The position numbers and the translations under genes were made by a program. A DNA stretch of 64,000 nucleotides, from contig JALDNG010000094.1 in assembly GCA_024349245.1 (NCBI GenBank), forward strand, positions 501,001 to 565,000, given 5' to 3'. Source of the DNA: Neodontobutis hainanensis. Lineage: Eukaryota; Chordata; Actinopteri; Gobiiformes; Odontobutidae. Below are positions 11,410-22,880 of this stretch, piece after piece. The first letter of the stretch is position 1, and each line of letters begins with the position of its first letter. The notes under the pieces are model-generated. The model made no database searches. It worked only from the letters and a program-made list of their open reading frames with translations, and had not been told where the DNA came from.

Positions 11410-11520
11410 GAAGTGGATTCTCCATTTAGTTTTTTCCTCTGTTTTTCTTTGATACAACTTCTGTGTCATTTCTGTAAAACACATTGAGTTACGTTGGTAC
11501 AAAATAGTCTCTATGAATAG
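11410..11520 (+). mobile_element. Possible L2 LINE 3' tail remnant
   Basis: CTGTAAAACACATTGAGTTAC resembles the tail CTGTAAAGCACTTTGAGTTAC of the LINE ending at 5908. No coding part is recognisable upstream. Confidence 0.4.
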
Positions 11521-11879
11521 ATTTTCTTCTTAGCAAGCTACTTTTGGGAGCCCAGACGGCTCAAAACACAAACTCAATTAACACAATGAAATAACCCCAA
11601 GGTTTTTCTATAAATTATTAACAGAAGCATATCCTGGAATAGAATTGGTCCTAGCTTCCTGAGGGAAATTGCTACTCAACTGTCATTTCTTTTCCAGTAA
11701 ACAAATTGTTGCACTATTCTTCTCAATAAGCTATACCTAATCGTACCCAGGACCCTGCACATTGTACAACTGTAACATCAGAATCAGAATTGTTTATTAT
11801 TAGCCACACAACAAGTGGAATTTGCTTTCTGTACGGCATGACAATAAGCTCAATCTGTGTCAGCAAGGACGGACAATAT

Positions 11880-12365
11880 TTATATTTATCAATCAGTCAA
11901 CCAACCTTTATCTTTCTTTTTCTATAGCACATTTACTACAACCAAAGTTGACAAAAGGGCTACACAACATATAAAATGACAAAAAGCCTTTCTGAAGAAA
12001 TTAGCCTTTAGCTTGGATTTAAACAGAGGCCGAATCAATAGGAAGGTTATTCCAGAGTCTTAAGACCAGCGACTGCTATAAAATGATCCCCCGATTGTTT
12101 GGACCTTGACTGTGGGACCCTTAACAGGTGTTGACTGGGTTGGTGAACACTTCGAATTTCACACAAGTAAGAAGGTGTGAGGCCGTGCACTGCTTCAAAA
12201 ACAAACATTAAAAGTTTAAAATCAATTCTGTACCAAACAGGGAGCCAGTGGGGGGACAGGACAGAGTCATGTGGTCATGCTTTTGAGTATGAGTAAGCAG
12301 AAAAGCAGCAGCATTTTGTACAAGTTTGAGGTGAGAAAGAGGAGACAGATTCCAACATATAGTGC
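11880..12365 (-). mobile_element. L2-clade LINE 3' end fragment
   Basis: Read on the minus strand from about 12360, it gives a decayed ORF2 C-terminus (LKLVQNAAAFLLTHTQKHDH), then sequence matching the LHWLPV and LTGLAPSYLC regions out of frame. Its 3' end runs into a TTGACTGATTGATA tail at about 11885. It resembles the 9399-10130 subfamily in reverse orientation. Many stops are present. Confidence 0.75.
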
Positions 12366-12371
12366 AAACCT

Positions 12372-12655
12372 GGTAATACACGGAACAAAAATTTTAACGC
12401 AACACTTTTGTTTTTGCCCCCATTTTTCATGAGCTGAACTTAAAGATCTGATATGTTTTCTATCTACATAAAAGGCCTATTTCTCTCAAATATTGTTCAA
12501 AAATCTCTGTTAGTGAGCACTTCTCCTTTATCGAGATAATCCATCCACCTCAGGGTTGAGGCATTTCAAGACTCAGTTTAGAGAGCATGATTATTGCACA
12601 GGTGTGCTTAGGCTGGCCATAATAAAAGGCCACTCTAATGTGGTAGACTCACAGG
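12372..12655 (+). mobile_element. Tc1-like terminal repeat remnant
   Basis: The segment begins GGAACAAAAATTTTAACGCA and continues CACTTTTGTTTTTGCCCCCA, then AAAGGCCTATTTCTCTCAAA and TGCACAGGTGTGCTTAGGCT. I recognise this as the long end of a common fish Tc1-like family. No transposase follows. A second copy of the same end is at 21612-21845. Confidence 0.7.
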
Positions 12656-14487
12656 TATACTCAGACTCATTATTGAGATAAGGGGCAGAAGGTCAGATAA
12701 ATAAAGCCCTTGGATGGTTACAGCCAGCCAATTTGTGCAGGAACACTTGGAGAATATAGCCCCCCCACCCCTTTCCTAAATGGGGACAAGGACTTATTTG
12801 CCTGGATCCGGCACCACTTTTTTCAGGAGAAGTTTTTGGAAGTAAAAGTGAATGTGGCCTGTTTATAAACATGTTTAACTCCATCTTTACAAATGAAGCA
12901 CTGGTAGCTAGTAGAAATAACATTAGATAGGAATTTAGATTTTGCATCGTTGACAGCCCTTTAATAGGCTGATAGACTGTCCCTCAATACACACAAAGAC
13001 CCATGGAGCCTGTCTTTATTCCAAATGCGCTCTGCCGCAGGACATGAGTGGTGTTATTCTGCCAGGGATCCGGTTTAGTTTGGATGACTTTGCATTTAAA
13101 AGGTGCAATAAAGTCCAAAATCCCTGAGCAGGTGGGGTGGAACTAAGAAATAAAGAAATAAGAAATTGAATATGAAAGGGAGGTCATCTGAAATACAGGT
13201 GTCCCATATTTTATGGGAGGGATACATAAGCCCAGATAAATAAATAAATCAGATAAACAGCAGGTTAAGCAGATGTAGACAGCATGTACAAACAGACGTT
13301 TCAGCAATGGTCTGTGAAAGGTATTCCACTGTTTCTACAAGTATTACATAGAAAGACATGACGAGAGCGCAACACCACCAGAACCAGAGATTCCTTCAGA
13401 GCACTTTATTCATAGTTAATTCATATTTTGTTTTTTGCAACATTTCCCAAAATCTGTTTCAATATGTAGTCTTGTTTTAAAAACACTTGTGTATCTTGTG
13501 TTGCTCCTGTGTATTTCATCTCCGGTCACTAGAGGGCAGTAAGTGTAAGCAAAATGGCACTTAGGCCTGTAAATAAGCCCCTCATTTTTAATACATTTAT
13601 AGATTATGTTAGACTTATGACTGTAAAAATATTTTTTTATTTAGTTTTTTTATTAAATGTATTGTCATTCAATACCTTTTAATTTCTAATAAGAACAATA
13701 CAGTAATGGAGCTAAAGAGCTGAAAAATAGATGGTTGCCAGGTGTGGTCCTTTCACACACAGGCCATTCATTAAGTTGACTGTCATTGATAACATTGATA
13801 ATTGTATCTGTGAAACCATATATGTTCAAGGACAAGAGAGTAACTTTTAACCTGCGTATTAATATAACACAGAACAGGATATGTTTGGCATCTGGAGAAA
13901 ATTAAAGCATTTATGTCACATGCACAATGACATCAAAATTAAATTGTTTGGGGGGTTAGAGGTTGGACGTGTAGCAAGAATTTTATGTATTCCCTTGTAC
14001 TATGGGAATTTCTTTTTTTATCAGTGGAAATGCCACTTTGGCGGAGGGCATCACGCACTTTGATGTCATTTTGAGGCAGTTTATTAACTTTTACACAACA
14101 TTGTTTAGCACTCCTGTTTGTTGGACATTGATATGACACATATGTTTTCATCAGCCCAGCTAATAAAGGCATTTTATCTCCTCAGTGCCTCACATTTGGC
14201 CTCTGCTCATTCTTTTGTTGGACAAAATTTTGACTGTGCAAAGCCATTGTGCAAAGTGTAGCCTGCTTTAGACCTAAAGCTGCTGGGATAAGCTCCAGGT
14301 CACCTGTGACCCTTAACTAAGCAGAAGAAGATAAATGATCCGTTGCAGTGTGAGCATAAACCCTTTATTTGACATTGCACTTGATCCTTTGTATCTACCT
14401 CATTAAGTACAAAGTAACACATTATGTAACAAACTGTAATAACAGGTAATTGCCCATACATACCCTAATCCTAACCCTTCCTATAAC
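12656..14487. other. Unassigned sequence
   Basis: No gene or known repeat is recognised. Short open frames on both strands (12693-12947 minus, 13881-14063 plus, 13939-14172 minus) lack family motifs, start context or splice support. Confidence 0.35.
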
Positions 14488-14625
14488 TCTGCGCGTGGCA
14501 GAGTGGTTAGCACTCCCGCCACAGCAAGAAGGTTGTGAGTTCAAAACCTGGCCAACTCTAACATCCTTAGCCGACACATATAATCAGTAGTGTGCATGTA
14601 CTTATAATTGAAAAAAAAAAAAGAA
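14488..14625 (+). mobile_element. tRNA-headed SINE
   Basis: A degenerate tRNA-like head has an RNA polymerase III A box TGGCAGAGTGG (14496-14506) and a B-box-like GAGTTCAAAAC (14537-14547). It is followed by a short body and a 12-A tail (14611-14622). The head cannot fold as a functional tRNA acceptor and no CCA-proximal stem is evident. This is a retroposed SINE copy. Confidence 0.65.
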
Positions 14626-15275
14626 ATGGCCTTTGACTCTGGAAGCTAAGTGTCATCATGTGTGAAAAATCAAGTGTATGAAAACCTCAGTCTAATAAGG
14701 TTAAGGTAATTAGTCCTTTGGTTAATACACTTTATCTGCTGTTTCAAGGTCATTTAGAGCCAAGTCTCGTTGATAGTGCCCTGTTTGTTTCTCAGAGCAT
14801 AGTGATTATCATTGATCTTATCACTTTTCCTCTGTCTGCACTGGCTTTGGTTTGCACTGGCTTTCATTCTGATGCCAGTTAACGTCGGGTTAAGGCCAGG
14901 ACCTGAGTGCTGCCAACACAGAACCACTTCACTGAACCAATCACATAAAGGCAGGGTCCAGCTCAGCAGCCATTGAGTGTGCACAGTTTACGTCACCCTT
15001 TGCCTTCCTTGGCCTGACAACCAACATCCTCTCCCAAATTAAATATACCCATATGATGTTACCACACAAGAACAAACTTTTCATTTATAACTATTACCCT
15101 TTGACTACAAAGAAACCACAAAACAGAATATGTGGTCATTGCAGTGGACTCTGGTGCATAGAAGTGGAAACAGATTATTTTTACTGTGTTACTAAAAGTT
15201 TGGATAATAACAAAAACAAAACTGTAACTCGTGAGTAGTGAGCACTTCAGTAACGTTACAGAAAACAATTCCTTG
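14626..15275. other. Unassigned sequence
   Basis: No gene is supported. Short open frames near 14754-14984 and 15053-15268 have no recognisable motifs. Confidence 0.3.
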
Positions 15276-15279
15276 ATTA

Positions 15280-15360
15280 CAGCGGCGGCTGGTGATGATC
15301 TTGGGCGGAGGGGCTAATAGAGGGGGGAGGGGCACACTAGAGTAACAGCAGCATCACATT
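15280..15360 (+). mobile_element. Possible hAT-type terminus
   Basis: CAGCGGCGGCTGGTGATGAT at about 15282 resembles the start of a family of fish hAT-like elements. No matching opposite end was found downstream. The solo LTR at 15366 may have inserted into it. Confidence 0.3.
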
Positions 15361-15365
15361 TTATA

Positions 15366-15841
15366 TGTCACGGCCGACGGCCCAGGAGCAGGAAGACTCC
15401 AACGCAAAACCACAGAGTCAGGTATAAAGGTTAACTAAAATTTATTTAAGGATAAAATAACCAAAAGAACATCCAGGAATTCAAAATAACCAAGGCTAAG
15501 TCTGAGCGTACACAAAATCCAACAAAACCAAAATTACACTGAAAACACAGGTAAAGGATCTTGGCGTAACATATATAAAAACAGACTAGGTATTCTACAA
15601 AAGACATAAGGAACACATACAAGACTTACGGGTACAGAGACAATGACCACGGGACAAACAGGTATAAGTAGACACAGACAACAAGGGACAGGTGAAAGAT
15701 ATTAGGGAGGAGCAGGTAATCACACAGGAGGGAAAGACACAAGGCAGGAAGTCCATCTAAGACACAGACAAGGGCAAGACATATCAGCAATAAAAGCTAA
15801 AACACATACCAAAACAGACATCAAAAACATGAATCCTGACA
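15366..15841 (-). mobile_element. Solo LTR, copy 1
   Basis: A 476-bp unit starts TGTCACGG and ends CCTGACA (the TG...CA rule) and is flanked by the 5-bp duplication TTATA (15361-15365, 15842-15846). On the minus strand an AATAAA signal lies near the end of the unit. The middle shares GTGATTACCTGCTCC and TTTCACCTGTCCCTTGTT-like stretches with the LTR at 53950-54322. No gag or pol sequence is attached, so it is probably the product of recombination between two LTRs. Confidence 0.82.
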
Positions 15842-15846
15842 TTATA

Positions 15847-18589
15847 CAATTTAATGACAAATTGTCACGCACAACCGCCTGCAAATACAACTTAAGAAAT
15901 GACTGAAAACTAGGAGTGCTGCTTTCCTTTGGTTTTTTTAATTAAAAATATATATTAGCGTACATAAAAAGCTTGCTACTATTAGCCTAATTAATAATCA
16001 ATATTGACTGTAGCTGATATAGGTCCAATTAGATCATTGCTTTGCTGTAATCAGTCAACAACACTCAGCTCTAATAATTTATCTCATCCTGCTTAAAAAA
16101 ATACAAAAAAAAAATTACAAAAAGACCCGATACACCCTCCCTCCTGAGAGAAGAGATGGACTGTCACGCTCACGTTTTCACCAGTGTTTACTAAATTTCA
16201 TTCTATTAGCATTTGTAGCTCAAAGACAAATCAGATTGAAGCTGTAACTTTTACTCTGAAGCAGCTAACGTGAAGATGTTTAAAACCCGATTGCTGTGCA
16301 CAAACTGTCGGAGATCAGCGCTCTGGGGCTGGGCAAAGGAGACACCGAGCATAGATGATAATCCGTGCCTACCAGAAACACTACAACAGCCAACTGTCAG
16401 TTATAACCAGGACAGAAGCGCTTTTCTTGACAAATAAAACCCAGATCCACGTAAATGAAAAGCACATTAACACTAAACAATATATCAGTAGCACTCGCCA
16501 CTTGACCAATAATCAACCTGGGTCACAGTCCCAGTAATACTGTTCTCTCTCTTCTTACTCAGAATTTCATCATCGTCATAAAAATGGAGCATGTGATTTT
16601 CCTTGATGCACAAGTAACAACAAGGAAACTATTTAGAGAAGGAGCTAAAATGATACCATGATGCAACGCACTTCAGACAAATTACACAATTTCCTTTTGA
16701 GACAAACTGAGGCATCATTTTAACAACACATGAGGCCAACACTTCCAGAAATATAACTTTAGTCACTGTGTTTATAGGCTGCTGGCACCAATACACGTTT
16801 AACCATTAACAACCACAGGGTCTGTTTAATACAGCAGCCAATTAGAGCAAAATACTTGGCATCATATCTATTTATGTAAAGAGCACTGAAAATAATACCA
16901 AGTTGCACAGTGCTGGCAGCACTTGACCACACCAAAGGTTACAAAAGTAGCCAGGTGTATGTGTAGGTAAGAAAGCATGTCCTGTACATTCTATAAAAGA
17001 TAAGACACGGCAGGTTTTGCATTGGTTGGGTACTTTTCTTCTAAGAAATTTGTTGCGACCCGTTGTCCACCTGTAAACACCTACATCACATTTTTGTTTC
17101 ACTTTTTGCCACAGATTTTATCAGGCGACATCTCAAATTTCTAAAGGTCATACTACTTCTCTTTTACTCAGAGCTTAAATCAAACTTAGCTTAAATATGC
17201 GAGCACTGCAGAGCAGAGCGTGTGGGTTTATTCATCAGCTGATCTTGAGGGGTTGTACATCAAAAACAGGCTGGACCAATGGGAATTATTTATACAGTTA
17301 CTCTTTTTATTAAGTGCTGGTTGCTCTTTATTATTTAAAACAGAGGCAAACAAACTCCATCCCAGCGCCATCTTGACTGTTTTGAAAACAGGACTTGGGT
17401 CATTTAAGTCTGACACAAGGCATCGCTCCTGCGACATTCGAATGTGATTGGTTGTTACAGAACATATCTGAGGAAGTGACTGGTTTATGGAGCTGTGCCA
17501 GACTGAGTTCCTGTTTATAGAATTTAGAGACAGCTACCATAAGGCTGTGCCAGGCTAAAAGACATGTGTTGATGTTGCTTTATGTTAAACAGCGCAGCAT
17601 TTAAAGTTGAAATTAAGCATTCCATTGATTGATTAAGAATATGTCCCACATATTTTCTCATGCCCAGTGATACTATTCTGATACTCAACTTTGACTGGTT
17701 TGTGCACGCAAGAGAAACCAATGCATAAAGAAGCCCATAACTTATTATCATCATCAGAAGTTAGTTTGTTCATCTGTAAGAGGCCAATAATGACCCAAAT
17801 CCAAATGTTTAAGTCTGTGTTCACAAATATCATTTCTAGGTTTATGTTTTTTTTATCAGATTTACCCAGCTCATAAAAAAATGTTGAAGTAAGAACGGGC
17901 ATTGAGAACGGGCGAGCATCTCACTTTATCACAGAGGCTACTTTTTTATTACATTTGGTCCTATCATAGTCATTCTATCTGCAAATCACATAATTAATTA
18001 TAAAATGGCTTTAAAGATGTATTTTTATAAAGATTTTTTTTGTTATTGCCCATTATGTTTATTTAAACATTGATAACGGCCTAGAATTTCCACATCAGTG
18101 CATCCCTAATACCAACCCTACTATATCTCTTTCTTTGCACTGAGAAGCTTTTAGAAGCTGCCCTGTCCTCTTTTTTCCTGTATTGTCTATTAGATGTGCC
18201 TCACGTGATCAAAACTTTAGATGGACAGCAGATGTGGTTTAGCCAAGAGTGACCCGATGGTGGGAGGGACGGTAGGTTACTATAGTGTGATGAACTGGAC
18301 AGAACCCGGCCTGAGGTCACTTCAAGACAACATTAGAACTGTAGATGCTATTAAATGTCACTGTCCTGAGTGATGATTGCCACAATAAAAAGGAGGAGTA
18401 TAGATAAAATCAGCTAAATAACATGTCTGTGACCAATCCAGATTTCAAAAACACATTTCTGGTATCCCATCTCCTTTTTTTCCAATAGTCACAAAGAATT
18501 TCTTAAATAGTCTGTGTTCAAGCTACCCTGCGTAATTTTAAGCCAGTAGAGGACGCCGATCTCTCCACAGACTCTGAACTGTTACAACA
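15847..18589. other. Unassigned sequence
   Basis: No gene is supported. Open frames of 60-90 codons (for example 16872-17102, 17220-17447, 17633-17902) show no family motif and several overlap one another on opposite strands. Confidence 0.35.
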
Positions 18590-20150
18590 CTAAACATCTC
18601 CTAAACATCATCCACTCTCCAAGCTCTGATACCGGGAGTTGTGGTATTCCTTGATGCAGAGAAGGCTTTTGACAGGGTTGAATGGGCCTCTCTTTATGAA
18701 GTAATGAGTAGATTAGGGCTGGGCAAGGTGTTTCCTCTCTGGGCTAAACTTTAATACTCATCGCCCAGAGCCTCAGTACAGACAAACTTCTCCCCTTTTT
18801 CTCTTATCGCAGCATGAGGCAGGCTGTCCCTGTTGTTATTCACCCTTGTAATAGAGCCCTGGCTCTGTTTGCGAATGACCTGCTCTTGTACGTCTCCAAT
18901 CTGGTGAACACTTTCCCTGCTATATTTGACATCCCTAATAGATACAGTATTGTATCTGACTTCAAACACAACTACCAAAAGAGCAAACTCTTGGTTATTG
19001 ACGCATCAGCCAAGGAACTTTCACAAACAATAGCCCCATTTAGGTGGACAAACAATGGATTTTGTTACTTAGGCATTTATGTTACTGCATCACTGTCAGA
19101 TTTGTACCATGACAATGTTCTGCCCCTGATTGACAGAACTAAGAGTGACTTATTTAGAGTGGACTATCAATGTGGCCATGCAGAAATAGAACTTTCTTAG
19201 AACCCTGAATGCATTAAGCTGTCTTGGTCAGCAGCTGATTCTGATCAAGACAAATAAATTCTCTCATATTACACCTGTTCTAAAGTCGCTGCACTGGCTC
19301 CAGTTCCTATCAGAGGTGACTTCTACAAACCTCCTAATGTCCACGCTCCTCTCTACATTAGAGCTCGACTGACTCCATACGAGCCAACAAGAGTTTTCTG
19401 TTCCTCAGCAGCTGGTCTCGTTGTCCTACCTCGTGTTCGCTCATTATGCACAAAAGAAATGGAACTCACTCAATAACCTCTTTTAAAAGTAGACTTAAAA
19501 CACCCTTATGCTCACTTCATTAACAATAATACATCTGTTTATGTTGTACATATGTTTAAACATTTTTTATTTTTTTTTTTATTTAGTTCATTTCTCTATT
19601 TCCTTTTTTTTTTTTCTTGTTTGTTCTTTGCTGGTCGGTCCTGCCCTTCTCACTAGAAGGATGCATAGATTTAGTCATGATGGCTGTCCTCCCAAGATCT
19701 CAACTTGTTATACAATATACCTGTTCTGCTAGCCTTTTTTGCTCGGCCCCAATTCAAAATAAATTATTGTTTTAAGCCTTACAAAACTGACCCAGTATTC
19801 CAAACTTGGTACTCTAAGGGCATTAAGTCAGTTAAGGACCTGTATACAGACAACATTTTCTCATCTTTTGCTCAACTTTCAGCCAAATATAACCTTTCGA
19901 CCAGTCAACATTTTCCACTTTGTGCATGTTAGGGACTATGTTAACTGGCGCCCTTTTAACAGTAGAGGCTATGAGTAAGAGATGTATTTCAGTTTTATAT
20001 GGCTTAATGTGGTCGGCCTCCTCTCATTCTCTTACAGAGGTTAAAAATGTATGGACAGCCTTGGTATTAAACTAACCAAACAGCACTGGGCCTTGGCATG
20101 TTCTTTGATTCACTCATCCTCCTTATGCGCCCGTCATAGTCTAATTTAAT
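18590..20150 (+). mobile_element. Tx1/L1-like LINE, decayed, split by L2 sequence
   Basis: Reverse transcriptase motifs of the L1/Tx1 group appear in order: VVVFLDAEKAFDRVEWASLY (about 18640-18700), then FANDLLLYVSN (about 18870), where the usual YADD is degraded to FAND. FCYLGIYVTASLSDLYHDN follows at about 19060. Similarity resumes at about 19730 with FKPYKTDPVFQTWYSKGIKS and SSFAQLSAKYNLS, which belong to the C-terminal region of the same group. Between them (about 19240-19500) lies a different LINE fragment. Many stops and frame changes make the copy inactive. Confidence 0.72.
19240..19500 (+). mobile_element. L2-like LINE fragment inside the Tx1/L1-like LINE
   Basis: The translation gives HITPVLKSLHWLQ followed by broken ORF2 C-terminal text (out-of-frame matches to the PRVR and WNSL region). 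The fragment sits exactly where similarity to the Tx1-type element is interrupted. The ends are not sharply defined and a T-rich stretch follows at 19560-19615. Confidence 0.6.
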
Positions 20151-20429
20151 GTAAAATTTATAGAATCCACTTGCTAAAATTTATCCTTCTGCCAGCATTG
20201 CCTGTGAATGATTCAACCAGCTTTCTCCAGCCAATCAGGCGCACATGCTGTAAACTGCCGTTGTTTTGGTCAGACATAGTCGACGTATAAGGCAAGGCAT
20301 ATGGTTGTGCCATTACCCCTAACCATTAACGGTAGAAGCGTTGAACATAGCAAGCCCGCTTCCGGGTTTAAAGCTTATACAAAAGTAGGCATAGGCTCCA
20401 TCAAGCCAAACACCTGGCCACCATTTTGG

Positions 20430-20695
20430 CTCCATTGGTAGGCCACTCGCAACATCGATTCATCAACTTATAGGACTTTACCAACAAAATCATCTACAAC
20501 TAGACGCAGATGAGACTATTGTCCCCTTTGATGTCACATCCCTCTTTACCTGCATACCCAACAATGAAGCACTCGTGGCTGTAAGGAACCTTGAGTGGAC
20601 ACCTACTACAGGACACCTACTACAGGACAGGACCAACCTCACCCCGGACCATATTTTCAGTTTACTGGAGGTATGTTTAAACACTACATATTTCC
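20430..20695 (+). mobile_element. Penelope-like element, reverse transcriptase fragment
   Basis: The plus-strand reading around 20440-20690 gives FDVTSLFTCIPNNEALVAVR, then RTNLTPDHIFSLLEVCLNTTYF. The FDVTSLFT.IP motif followed by a LL..CL..TYF block is characteristic of Penelope-like reverse transcriptases, not LINE or retroviral ones. A 14-bp tandem duplication (ACACCTACTACAGG, near 20598 and 20613) adds codons in the middle. No GIY-YIG nuclease region or flanking repeats are visible, so it is a short remnant. Confidence 0.72.
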
Positions 20696-21611
20696 AGTGA
20701 AAACTACCTCAACTAAAACGTATTGCAGAGTCACTAAGGCTCCAAACTTGACTTTTGGTTTATCTCTATCAACTGTGCTCCTGTAAAAGCTAACAGACTG
20801 CTGAGGCTCAGACCCTGTGTAGAAAAGCTGAGACTAAGCCAGATTAGAAGGTTTAGAAGGTCAGGATTTGTTTCCCAATGCTGGCATTACTGTTGAAATG
20901 AGTGTGTTTGTAAGGGATTTGTGCTAATCTAATTGTAATGCATATGTGAGGTCAACCAAAAAGCAATATGCCAGTGCCAAATGACAATACCTCCCTCAAG
21001 GACAATAGCAGTGGACATAGGCTGGAGGTGCACTGTGCTTGGCTTCCATTGAGAATCATCCTCATTGAGGACAGTCAGCACTCCAACTGTGACTAATGCC
21101 AAAGCCTTATCTCTGTTATCTTCAGGAAAATGGACAACTGCAGTCCATTTAAATGGCCTAAACTAGGACTAAGATAATGGTTAACCAAGACTAAAGCCAG
21201 GGCTAAGCATTAGTGTTTAACATTTAATGATTTTTTTTTAACTTTAAGTGAGAGATGTTATAAAAACAATGGGAGAGAGCCAGGTGTCTTAGTTTAGTTC
21301 TTGGCAAAAAGCTCACTCATACAGAGAACAGTCTGACATCAAGAGTACAGCCAGAAAGTTTTTAGACAGAATGTGAACATGAGCTCAGGACAAAGGGAGG
21401 TCAATAGTAATATGCACAGGTTGTTCCGATCTGATGAATATACAAGGCACATTAACAAAGTATGTTTGTAGCTTTGGCACTGAAAGGCCATAAATGATTC
21501 TATTGTTTACTGTAAGTACACAGGCCGAGAACTGAACTTGCATACAAGTGTTTAGATTACACTAATAGTTTTTAATAGAGTAAAAGTAAACTGAACTAAA
21601 ATTTAACTTTT
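20696..21611. other. Unassigned sequence
   Basis: No gene or repeat family is recognised in this AT-rich stretch. Confidence 0.3.
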
Positions 21612-21845
21612 AACTAATTAAAACTTTTGTTTTTGCCCCATTTTTCTTGAGCTGAACTCTAAGACTTTTTCTATGTACACAAAAGGCCTATTTTTCCTCA
21701 AATATTGTTCACAAATCTGTCCAAATCTGCGTTTGTTAATCCATCCACCTCACAAATGTGGCATATCCAGACACTGATCAGAGAGCATGATTACTGCACA
21801 GGTGTGCCTTAGGCCGGCCATAATAATAGGCCACTATATAATGTG
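21612..21845 (+). mobile_element. Tc1-like terminal repeat remnant, second copy
   Basis: Same family and orientation as 12372-12655: AACTTTTGTTTTTGCCCCAT, then AAAGGCCTATTTTTCCTCAA and CACAGGTGTGCCTTAGGC. It contains only the terminal region and no transposase. Confidence 0.7.
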
Positions 21846-22059
21846 CAAAACTATTGTATATTTTCTGTGAGGAGTAGTAAGAAAATGTTGAAACAATGGT
21901 TTTAAATTTTATTGCACTTTTAATTGAGTTACAGTAAATTGCACACTTGAATGCCTGTGTTCAATAACTAACTTTCATTGTTTTTATAGTTTTGTTCTAC
22001 ATTAAGAGTTGAGATTTTGGGCAAGATCTACCAAACTGATATTCATTTATTTATAGTTC

Positions 22060-22190
22060 CATTAGAGGTTACGGGTGACTGGAGCCTATCCCTTGAAGCA
22101 GGGTACACCCTGGACAACTGGCCATTGTCTACGGTGTACTTTGCCTCAGACCAAAAGCTGCTTCGATAGGTGCAGCCATCCGCCATTCCC
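22060..22190. repeat. Short dispersed repeat piece
   Basis: GGGTACACCCTGGACA (22101-22116), with flanking GACTGGAGCCTATCCC, is a phrase common in fish interspersed repeats. The same 16-mer occurs at 37455-37470. The parent family is not identified. Confidence 0.45.
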
Positions 22191-22477
22191 CTAATTAAAA
22201 CATAATTTAATATTTGCCATAGCGCCCAACGCTACTATTGGAATAAAGCCCAGTGTCCCTACCTCAAGGATAGGCAGGACATTCAAGCCTCTATATTTTT
22301 GCCCGGCCTTATTACTCTCTGAGGTCTATAAAATCCTGTTCTGTGATTGGCTGTTGCTTCAGCGTTGTTGCCCCTGATTTGTATAAAGGTCGCCTGTCAC
22401 TACCTTACATGAGTGTGCATAGGAAATCAAACTTTTGCCTGTCTTTGTGTCTTTGTGTAGCTTTTGGTGTGAACTGT

Positions 22478-22880
22478 AGTGTCCAAAACTGACCTCTCAG
22501 TCTTTGGCACAATCAGATGGAATAAGTCATGAACGCACCAACATTTCAATGCCATAGAGTGTTTATTGTTCACAACCAACACAATAAACGACCCGAGTAG
22601 ACACACCTTCTCTACTAATGATTGTACATTAGACCCAAGCTTTTATACAGTTTTCACATGACAGTTTATTTATGTCTATTTCGTTAAGGCTTTGAGGACC
22701 CCTCCTCATCGGCATCTTCTTCCTTTGTAACCTGGTTTCTCCAGACAAAGACTTTCTGTCCTGTCCAGTAAATTTTCCCTGTGTGTGTTTGCACAACCAC
22801 CTTATCATGATTTAAACCATACATTTCTGACATCATGTTTTCTCTTTTACCTTCCCATGATCCTAGCTGTATTATCATAA
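22478..22880 (-). mobile_element. Possible 3' end of an LTR retroelement
   Basis: On the minus strand a 64-codon frame (22878 to 22684) is followed by a purine-rich run and then a segment with TATAAAAG (near 22645) and AATAAA (near 22566). That segment starts near TGTCATG and ends near ACTACA at 22478. This order (coding end, promoter-like box, polyadenylation signal) suggests a terminal coding piece plus LTR. I found no matching 5-bp duplication and do not recognise the protein piece, so the call is tentative. Confidence 0.3.

Noticed and set aside
14488..14560. tRNA gene
   Set aside because: The B box is degenerate and an A-rich tail marks it as a SINE.
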